Shown in pieces: positions 57,677 to 64,000 of a stretch of 64,000 nucleotides of DNA. The stretch lies in assembly GCF_003863335.1 (NCBI RefSeq), contig NZ_RRAZ01000004.1, positions 1 through 64,000 of the forward strand. Reading direction: 5' to 3'. Each line of letters starts with the position of its first letter. The stretch's first letter is position 1. The DNA is from Falsigemmobacter faecalis. GTDB taxonomy: Bacteria > Pseudomonadota > Alphaproteobacteria > Rhodobacterales > Rhodobacteraceae. The notes below the pieces were generated by a model. It was not told where the DNA came from, searched no databases, and saw only the letters and a list, made by a program, of their open reading frames with translations. The translations under genes were made by a program, and so were the position numbers.

Positions 57677-58240
57677 TCAGGCCGCCATCGGCCAGATCAG
57701 CCGGGTCGGCGTGACGATCAGATCAAGCGGCTGGTCGGTCAGCTCAACAGGGACCAGATCGGCCTCCTGGGCATCAAAGGCAAAGCCGATGGCGGTCACC
57801 GGGCCCTTCGCGCGCAAAGCCTCCAGGGTGCGGTCATAAAAGCCGCCGCCATAGCCCAGGCGGTAGCCGCGCGCATCAAAGGCCAGCATCGGCACGATCA
57901 GCACCCGGGGGATCCGCTCCGGCGCCGTCCCGGGCGGCATACGGGTGCCGAAACTGCCCTCAACCAGCGGCTCTCCGGGCGTCCAGGTGCGAAAGATCAG
58001 CGGCGCGGCTTTGCGCAGCACCACCGGCAGACAGCAGCCCCCCTCATGCGCGGCCATGGCCAGAGCAGGATCGGCCTCGCTGCGCATCGCCGCATAGCCT
58101 GCCAGCATCTCACCGCGAAAATCCCCCAGCACCGCCGAGAGGCGCAGATTGGCGGCCGTCAGATTTTCCCGCGCAGCAGCCTCTGCGCGCAGATCCGCCG
58201 CCCGCCGTCTCAGATCGGCTTTGAACTGCGCTGTCTGCAC
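57677..58240 (-). CDS. 5-formyltetrahydrofolate cyclo-ligase
   Basis: 187 residues. Converts 5-formyl-THF to 5,10-methenyl-THF using ATP. LPVVLRKAAPLIFRTWTPGE, VLIVPMLAFDARGYRLGYGGGFYDRTL (conserved core, in pieces) and DQPLDLIVTPT are typical. I choose the GTG at 58240 because AAGGGAG lies 7 bases upstream; an ATG at 58267 is possible but has no such signal. Confidence 0.9.
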   Translation of the reverse strand: MQTAQFKADLRRRAADLRAEAAARENLTAANLRLSAVLGDFRGEMLAGYAAMRSEADPALAMAAHEGGCCLPVVLRKAAPLIFRTWTPGEPLVEGSFGTRMPPGTAPERIPRVLIVPMLAFDARGYRLGYGGGFYDRTLEALRAKGPVTAIGFAFDAQEADLVPVELTDQPLDLIVTPTRLIWPMAA

Positions 58241-58313
58241 GGCCCGCTCCCTTAACCAAATCCACATCTGTCGGGTTGAAAGTGATCCGGACACACCGGC
58301 TTCGGGGGCTATT

Positions 58314-58610
58314 ATGCAAAGCGGACACAACCATCTGCAAGACCTTCGCCACAGTCTGGCGGCGGCACAGGCCCGCGCCATGGCCTCAGGGCAACGCGCA
58401 GAGGCGGCACGGGCGGGTTTTGCCGCAGCCCTTCCGGGGTCTGAGACACCCTTTGCCCCCTCGGCGCGCAGCCTTGCGGCCCCCGCCATCGCGCTTTTGC
58501 GCGAGAAATACCGCCGCGATCACATCCGCCACTGCGAAGATCTTTCAGAACTGGCAGAGGCTGAGATGGCTTTGTCAGAGCGGGGCGCGGATGCGGACCC
58601 CCCTGATTAA
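58314..58610 (+). CDS. Hypothetical protein, 98 residues
   Basis: Mostly helical and Ala-rich (LRHSLAAAQARAMASGQRAE), with a charged C-terminal helix (REKYRRDHIRHCEDLSELAE). No signal peptide, membrane segment or recognised family. It lies divergent from the cyclo-ligase gene and ends 4 bp into the 3' end of mgtE. A GGGGGC lies shortly before the ATG. Codon use looks coding, but support is moderate. Confidence 0.5.
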   Translation: MQSGHNHLQDLRHSLAAAQARAMASGQRAEAARAGFAAALPGSETPFAPSARSLAAPAIALLREKYRRDHIRHCEDLSELAEAEMALSERGADADPPD

Positions 58611-59977
58611 AGCAGCACCACCGTTGCAAGGCCCAGGAAGGTGAAAAAGCCGATCACATCGGTCAGCGTCATCACGAAAGTACCCGAGGCCAGCGCAGGG
58701 TCCAGCTTCATGCGGTTCAGCACCAGCGGCACCACCACGCCCGCCAGCGCCGCCACGGCCAGGTTGATGATCATCGCCGAGCCGATCACCACGCCCAGCC
58801 AGATGTCGCGGCCATAAAACGCCCAGGCCATAACGCCCATACAGACCGCAAAGACCAGGCCACTGATCACACCCACCCTCAGTTCCCGCCAGACCACCCG
58901 CCCCGCGTTAGACGACGTCAGATCCCGCGTCGCCAGCGCGCGCACCGCCACCGTCAGACTTTGCGTCCCGGCAATCCCGCCCATCGAGGCCACAATCGGC
59001 ATCAGCGCCGCAAGCGCCACGATCGCCGCAATCGTGCCATCAAAAAGCGAAATCACCAGCGCTGAGACATTGGCCGTCAGAAGGTTGATCCCCAGCCAGG
59101 GCAGGCGCTGCTTCAGCGTCTCGCCCACACCGTCCGAGATCGAGCTTTCCTCGCCCACACCGGCCATGCGCAGCATGTCTTCTTCATGCTCTTCATCAAG
59201 CACATTCAGTGCGTCATCAATGGTGATGGCGCCGACCAGTCGCCCGCCCGCATCCACAACCGGCAGCGAAATCAGGTGATACTGCTTGAAGAGATAGGCC
59301 ACATCCGCCTCGGGCATCTCACCTTCAACGGTGCGGAAACTGTCTTCGGCCAGATCGGTCAGACGCGCGCTGCGCCGCGCCGAGAGCATCCGCCCCAGCG
59401 TCACATAGCCCTGCGGGCGCATCCGCGGATCAACCAGGATCACATGGTAAAACTGATCCGGAAGCCCGTCATCTTCGCGCAGAAAATCAATGGCTTCGCC
59501 CACCGTCCAATGGAGCGGCGCGGTCACCACCTCGCGCTGCATCAGACGACCTGCGGAATATTCCGGATAGGCCATCGACTGCTCAACGGCCGCGCGATCA
59601 TCGGCCTCCAGCGCGTCAAGGATCAGCTCCTGCGCGGGCTCTTCCAGGTCTTCGAGGATGTCGACCACGTCATCCGTATCGAGATCCCGCACCGCCCCGG
59701 CCAGAACCTCAGGCTCCAGCTGGCCGATGACCTCTTCGCGCAGGCTCTCGTCAAGCTCCGACAGCACTTCGCCGTCGATCTCTCCGCCCCAGAGCGCCAG
59801 AAGATCATTCCGCTCCTGCGGGCGGATCTGCTCAAGAACGTCGGCGATGTCAGCCGGGTGCAGCGGCTCCAGCAGCGCCGTCAGCTGCGGCGCATCCGAG
59901 GCTTCAACCGCGCCGCGAATCTGATCGATTAACCCACGCTCTGCGCCGCCCCGTGTGGTGTCACTCTCATTACTCAT
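58607..59977 (-). CDS. mgtE: Magnesium transporter MgtE
   Basis: 456 residues. N-terminal MgtE_N superhelix (LLEPLHPADIADVLEQIRPQ), two CBS domains (about 140-265) that sense Mg, a connecting helix, and a five-helix membrane domain with ASMGGIAGTQSL and the pore segment VVVPLVLNRMKLDPALASG. ATG at 59977 follows AGGAGA. The acidic first 100 residues are normal for the family. No Mg riboswitch was recognised in the leader. Confidence 0.95.
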   Translation of the reverse strand: MSNESDTTRGGAERGLIDQIRGAVEASDAPQLTALLEPLHPADIADVLEQIRPQERNDLLALWGGEIDGEVLSELDESLREEVIGQLEPEVLAGAVRDLDTDDVVDILEDLEEPAQELILDALEADDRAAVEQSMAYPEYSAGRLMQREVVTAPLHWTVGEAIDFLREDDGLPDQFYHVILVDPRMRPQGYVTLGRMLSARRSARLTDLAEDSFRTVEGEMPEADVAYLFKQYHLISLPVVDAGGRLVGAITIDDALNVLDEEHEEDMLRMAGVGEESSISDGVGETLKQRLPWLGINLLTANVSALVISLFDGTIAAIVALAALMPIVASMGGIAGTQSLTVAVRALATRDLTSSNAGRVVWRELRVGVISGLVFAVCMGVMAWAFYGRDIWLGVVIGSAMIINLAVAALAGVVVPLVLNRMKLDPALASGTFVMTLTDVIGFFTFLGLATVVLL

Positions 59978-60106
59978 CACACGTCTCCTGGTCGGCGGCC
60001 AATCGGGGGGACCATATCCAAAGCCTGTTGGCGCGAACAGAGGCCCCTCGTCAATTTTCTGCCGCGCTGGTAAAGTTGAACGCAGAAAACAGGTAAGGGG
60101 TTCAAT

Positions 60107-61390
60107 ATGGCCGAAATTCTGACCGGACAGGTGCTGCAGTTCACCGCCGACCCCTTCCTGGCCGGGCCGGAGGCAGCCCGTGTGGAAACCGATGGCGCCA
60201 TCCTGATCGAAGGCGGCGTAATCCGTGCGGTTGGTCCACGCGCAGAGATCCTGGCGCAGAACCCCGGAACTCCTGTCACCAGCTACGGCAATCATCTGAT
60301 TTCAGCGGGTTTTGTTGACAGCCATGTGCATTACCCGCAAACGGCAATCATCGCCTCCTGGGGCAAGCGGCTGATTGACTGGCTGAACGATTACACTTTC
60401 CCCGAAGAGACCCGCTTCGCGGATCGCGCCTATGCCGATGAGATCGCGAACCGCTATCTCGATCTGGTGCTGGCGCGCGGCACCACCACCGTTTGCTCTT
60501 ATGCGACGATCCATCCCGAGAGCGTCGATGCGATTTTCACCGCCGCGCAGACCCGCGGGATGCGGATCGCGGCGGGCAAGACCTGTATGGATGTCAACGC
60601 CCCCGACGGGCTGCGCGACACGGCGCAATCGGCCCATGACGACAGCGCGAAACTTCTGAACAAATGGCATCAGCTGGACCGGCTGAGTTATGTCATCACC
60701 CCGCGTTTTGCCCCCACCTCCACGCCCGAACAGCTTGAAGCACTCGGCTCGCTCTGGGCGGCCAATCCCTCCTGCCTCATGCAGACCCACCTCTCCGAGC
60801 AGACTGATGAGATTGACTGGGTGAAGGGCCTTTATCCTGAGGCGCGGGATTATCTTGATATTTATGAACGCTTTGGCCTGGTTGGTCCCGGCGCGCTCTT
60901 TGGCCATTCGATCTGGCTGGAGGAGCGCGAAAAAGCGAAGCTTCTCGATATGGACTGCAGCCTGATCCACTGCCCGACCTCGAATACCTTCATCGGCTCA
61001 GGGCTTTTTGACCTGAGCGGGCTGAAGGCCGCGGGTCACCGGGTGGGTCTGGCGACCGATACCGGCGGCGGGTCGAACTTCTCGATGCTGCGCACCATGG
61101 CCTCAGCCTATGAGGTGGCGCAGCTGAAGCGCCGGTCGATCCACCCGGCGCAGCTCTGGTGGCTGGCGACGCAAGGCTCGGCCCGCGCGATGCGGATGGA
61201 CGACCGCATCGGCAATATCGCCCCCGGCATGGAGGCCGATCTGGTTGTGATCGACCTTGCCTCAACCCCCGCCATTGCCCAGGCCACCGCCCGCGCCGAG
61301 ACGATCTGGCAGTCGGTGTTCCCGACCCAGATCATGGGCGATGACCGCGCCGTCGTGGCGACCTACGTGAATGGAGACCGCCTTGTCTGA
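60107..61390 (+). CDS. guaD: Guanine deaminase
   Basis: 427 residues. Converts guanine to xanthine. Metal ligands: HVH in DSHVHYPQ, His in QTHLSEQTDEI, His in FGHSIWL and Asp in ATDTGGGSNFSML. SWGKRLIDWLNDYTFPEE is the guanine-deaminase hallmark. The C-terminal beta domain is complete. It overlaps the following MFS gene by 20 bp. Confidence 0.95.
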   Translation: MAEILTGQVLQFTADPFLAGPEAARVETDGAILIEGGVIRAVGPRAEILAQNPGTPVTSYGNHLISAGFVDSHVHYPQTAIIASWGKRLIDWLNDYTFPEETRFADRAYADEIANRYLDLVLARGTTTVCSYATIHPESVDAIFTAAQTRGMRIAAGKTCMDVNAPDGLRDTAQSAHDDSAKLLNKWHQLDRLSYVITPRFAPTSTPEQLEALGSLWAANPSCLMQTHLSEQTDEIDWVKGLYPEARDYLDIYERFGLVGPGALFGHSIWLEEREKAKLLDMDCSLIHCPTSNTFIGSGLFDLSGLKAAGHRVGLATDTGGGSNFSMLRTMASAYEVAQLKRRSIHPAQLWWLATQGSARAMRMDDRIGNIAPGMEADLVVIDLASTPAIAQATARAETIWQSVFPTQIMGDDRAVVATYVNGDRLV

Positions 61391-62582
61391 TAAAATTCCC
61401 TCTCCCTCTGCGGCACGGCTGACCATGCTACTGTGCTGGATCGCCGTGGTGCTCGACGGCTTTGATCTGGTGGTTCTGGGGGCGCTGATCCCCACCCTGA
61501 CGGGGGGCCCCGCGCCCTTCATGAGCACGGCTGAGGCGACTGCCGTCTCGACCCTCAGCCTTGTTGGTATGACCCTCGGTGCGATCAGCACCGGAGCGCT
61601 GACGGCGCGTCTCGGACGGCGGCGGGTGATGATTACGACGGTGTTTTCATTCTCGCTTTTCACCCTGGCCTGCGCCTTTGCCCAAAACTGGATCAGCCTT
61701 GCGGCCTTCCGTTTTCTGGCGGGCATGGGGCTTGGGGCCTGTCTGCCGACCGCCATGTCGCTGGTCGCCGGGGCCGCAAAAGGCCGTGCCGGGGCCGCGA
61801 CCACCACGCTGATGACCGGCTATCACGTCGGCGCAGTCAGCACCGCGCTGCTGGCGCTTCTGCTGCTGCCCGAGCCGGGCTGGCGGGCGATGTTTGTCGC
61901 AGGCGCCGTGCCGGGCTTTGTGCTGACGGTGACGCTTTATCTGTGGCTTCCGCAGGAGGCGCCGGTCGTGCCCACGGCGGCAACGGGCGGCCGCGCGGCC
62001 AGTGCTGCGGATCTTCTCAGCCCTGAGCGGCGGCTGCAGACCCTTGCGATCTGCGCCACCTCTTTCCTGGGGCTGATCCTTGTTTACGGGCTGAACACCT
62101 GGCTGCCGCAACTGATGATCGCGGCGGGTTATGATCTGGCGGGCGGCCTGCGGCTTTTGCTGCTGATGAACGCGGGCGCGATTGTCGGGCTGCTGGTCTC
62201 AGGTCGGATCGGCGACCGCATCGGGCTGAAAACGGCGACGATCTGCTGGTTTGCGATGGGCGCCCTGCTGCTGGCGGCGCTCTCGGTGAAAATGGCGCCC
62301 TGGCTGCTGAACCCGGTCGTCTTCCTGACCGGGTGCATCGTGTTTTCGGCCCAGGTTCTGGTCTATGCCCATACCTCTGCCGCGCATCCGGAGTATCTGC
62401 GCGCCGCAGCGCTTGGCTGGGCGGCGGGCATCGGGCGGATCGGTGCGATCATGGGGCCGCTGATCGGCGGCACGCTGGTCACCTTTGGCATCGGGCACCC
62501 CTGGGGCTTTTACGTCTTTGCCGCCATCGGCGCCCTTGCGGCCATGGCCACGCTGATGTGGCGGCCGGCGCCCCGGGCCTGA
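61371..62582 (+). CDS. MFS transporter, AAHS-like family
   Basis: 403 residues, twelve predicted helices. DGFDLVVLGALIPTL in helix 1 is the signature of the aromatic acid:H+ symporter branch. GRLGRRRVM and GRIGDRIGLK are the loop 2-3 and 8-9 motifs. It starts inside guaD, so the two are co-transcribed; transport of a purine or purine breakdown product is possible, an aromatic acid is what the family predicts. Confidence 0.88.
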   Translation: METALSDKIPSPSAARLTMLLCWIAVVLDGFDLVVLGALIPTLTGGPAPFMSTAEATAVSTLSLVGMTLGAISTGALTARLGRRRVMITTVFSFSLFTLACAFAQNWISLAAFRFLAGMGLGACLPTAMSLVAGAAKGRAGAATTTLMTGYHVGAVSTALLALLLLPEPGWRAMFVAGAVPGFVLTVTLYLWLPQEAPVVPTAATGGRAASAADLLSPERRLQTLAICATSFLGLILVYGLNTWLPQLMIAAGYDLAGGLRLLLLMNAGAIVGLLVSGRIGDRIGLKTATICWFAMGALLLAALSVKMAPWLLNPVVFLTGCIVFSAQVLVYAHTSAAHPEYLRAAALGWAAGIGRIGAIMGPLIGGTLVTFGIGHPWGFYVFAAIGALAAMATLMWRPAPRA

Positions 62583-62632
62583 TCCCGGAACCCCCTCTGC
62601 CCCGGCGGGTTAACCCTGCGCTCAGGGGCCTC

Positions 62633-62658
62633 GGAGGGCCGGCATTTGCCGGCCCTTT
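62633..62658 (+). terminator. Terminator after guaD-MFS unit
   Basis: 9-bp stem AGGGCCGGC (62635-62643) with GCCGGCCCT (62648-62656), then TT. It lies 52 bp past the MFS stop. Confidence 0.8.
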
Positions 62659-62726
62659 CACGTCTGCTGCCGATGTCCCGGGGCGAGAGTGCTTGACCCG
62701 GTAACATCGTTGAAAAGGCAGCCGAT

Positions 62727-64000
62727 ATGACGCAAGCCCCCTATGAAACCCGGACCGGCCATGCCGGTGAGACACAGCAGATCGGGGGAGATCCCCTGAC
62801 CACCAATCACGGCATCCCCTTCTCAGACAATCAAAACAGCCTGAAAGCCGGAGCCCGCGGCCCGACGCTGCTGGAAGATTTTCTGCTGCGCGAAAAGATC
62901 TTCCACTTTGACCATGAGCGCATCCCCGAGCGGATCGTGCATGCCCGCGGCTCGGTCGCGCATGGCGAATTTGAATGCACCGATCCGATCCCGGACCTGA
63001 GCCGGGCGAAGCTGTTCTCGAAGAAAGGCAAAAAGACCCCGCTGATCGCGCGGTTTTCCACCGTGGCAGGCGGCGCAGGCTCGGTCGATACCCCGCGCGA
63101 TGTGCGCGGCTTTGCGGTGAAATTCTACACTGAAGAGGGCAACTGGGATCTGGTTGGCAATAATATCCCGGTCTTCTTCATCCAGGATGCGATCAAATTC
63201 CCCGATCTGATCCATGCCGTGAAAATGGAGGCCGACCGCGGCTATCCGCAGGCCGCCTCAGCCCATGACACCTTCTGGGATTTCGTCTCGCTGATGCCCG
63301 AGACCATGCATACGCTGATCTGGGCGATGTCGGACCGCGCCATCCCGCGCAGCCTGCGGATGATGGAAGGCTTTGGCGTTCACACCTTCAAGCTGGTGAA
63401 TGACCAGGGGCGTGAGCATTTCGTGAAATTCCACTGGCGCCCGCGCCTGGGCACCCAAAGCCTGATCTGGGACGAAAGCGCCAAGCTGCAGGGCGCGGAC
63501 AACGATTTCCACCGCCGCGATCTCTTTGAGGCGATTGCCGCGGGCGATCACCCCGCGTGGGATCTCGCCGTGCAGGTCTTTGACCAGGAGCTGGCCGACA
63601 GCCTGCCCTATGATGTGCTCGATGCCACCAAGATCATCCCCGAAGAGGTGGTGCCGCTGCGGGTGATCGGGAAAATGACCCTCAACCGCAATCCCGATAA
63701 CCACTTTGCCGAAAATGAGCAGCTGGCCTTCCTGCCCTCCAACGTGGTGCCGGGGATTGATTTCTCGGATGATCCGCTGCTGCAGGGGCGGCTGTTTTCC
63801 TATCTCGACACGCAGAAATCGCGGCTTGGCACGACGAATTTTCACCAGATCCCGGTGAATGCGCCGAAATGCCCCTATGCCAATATGATGCGCGACGGCA
63901 TGATGCAGACCCAGGTCCCCAAAGGCCGCGCCAATTATGAGCCGAATTCGCTCGATCAGGCGGGCGAAGATCCGGGGCCGCGCGCGCAGGCCCAGGGCTT
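62727..64000 (+). CDS. katE: Large-subunit catalase (KatE/HPII-like), cut by the window end
   Basis: The first 424 residues are visible and the frame is still open at 64000. Catalytic His72 (ERIVHARGS), Asn145 ([10 protein letters not shown]) and the haem-ligand Tyr359 ([14 protein letters not shown]) are in place, as are [20 protein letters not shown] and the NFHQIPVN segment. The N-terminal extension before [10 protein letters not shown] marks the large clade 2 type, which ends in an extra flavodoxin-like domain not seen here. ATG at 62727 follows AAAGG. Confidence 0.95.
   Translation, partial: MTQAPYETRTGHAGETQQIGGDPLTTNHGIPFSDNQNSLKAGARGPTLLEDFLLREKIFHFDHERIPERIVHARGSVAHGEFECTDPIPDLSRAKLFSKKGKKTPLIARFSTVAGGAGSVDTPRDVRGFAVKFYTEEGNWDLVGNNIPVFFIQDAIKFPDLIHAVKMEADRGYPQAASAHDTFWDFVSLMPETMHTLIWAMSDRAIPRSLRMMEGFGVHTFKLVNDQGREHFVKFHWRPRLGTQSLIWDESAKLQGADNDFHRRDLFEAIAAGDHPAWDLAVQVFDQELADSLPYDVLDATKIIPEEVVPLRVIGKMTLNRNPDNHFAENEQLAFLPSNVVPGIDFSDDPLLQGRLFSYLDTQKSRLGTTNFHQIPVNAPKCPYANMMRDGMMQTQVPKGRANYEPNSLDQAGEDPGPRAQAQG

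Overview
The window is high-GC DNA from an alphaproteobacterium, most likely a member of the Rhodobacteraceae (Rhodobacter/Paracoccus relatives). Support comes from the gene orders accB-accC-aat, hslV-(membrane gene)-hslU, glnB-glnA and tsaB-rimI beside an NfuA-type gene, from the lineage-restricted Alph_Pro_TM family, and from the codon and base usage. It is chromosomal. About 60 genes are called. No rRNA, CRISPR array, prophage or plasmid function is visible.

Layout. 1-3.4 kb is an insertion-sequence graveyard: the 3' part of an IS3-family (IS407-like) transposase, then a badly decayed IS21-family istA-istB pair. Each carries a short palindrome dropped into a key part of a catalytic gene. 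3.4-8.4 kb holds rlmF, a secreted protein with three peptidoglycan-binding-like repeats, a LysR regulator, a tiny secreted protein and an OpgC-like membrane protein. 8.7-19.6 kb, all on the minus strand, is a peptide uptake and breakdown locus: an S12 D-aminopeptidase, an S58 (DmpA) aminopeptidase, an M55 D-aminopeptidase, then a YtcJ-like amidohydrolase and a complete Dpp/Opp ABC transporter. 19.7-25.9 kb has an IMPACT-family gene, a very large two-domain glycosyltransferase and a divergent argP-lysE pair. 25.9-31.7 kb carries pyrD, an arsC-like gene, ychF, a frameshifted acyltransferase and trpA.

31.7-32.8 kb is a gene-poor stretch with a 9-bp minisatellite. 32.8-36.1 kb is preT-dedA-preA (reductive pyrimidine catabolism). 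36.4-41.4 kb has accB-accC-aat, a GNAT gene, rplU-rpmA and a DUF2059 protein. 41.5-45.4 kb has two identical tRNA-Ser(CGA) genes, each with its own promoter, followed by a TM0106-type nuclease-helicase fusion whose nuclease site looks decayed. 45.8-49.2 kb is hslV-(membrane protein)-hslU plus an Lrp regulator. 49.5-54.1 kb has a ferredoxin-NADP reductase, glnB-glnA, a GST and a Usp. 54.1-60 kb holds Alph_Pro_TM and TSUP genes, rimI-tsaB, an NfuA-like gene, 5-formyl-THF cyclo-ligase and mgtE. The end holds guaD with an MFS transporter, and a large-subunit catalase cut off by the window edge.

The clearest functional module is the 8.7-19.6 kb locus. The transporter brings in peptides, and three unrelated peptidases with D- or N-terminal specificity plus an amidohydrolase would degrade them. 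This points to scavenging of D-amino-acid-containing (for example peptidoglycan-derived) peptides. All functional statements rest on reading motifs and family resemblance; no search was run.
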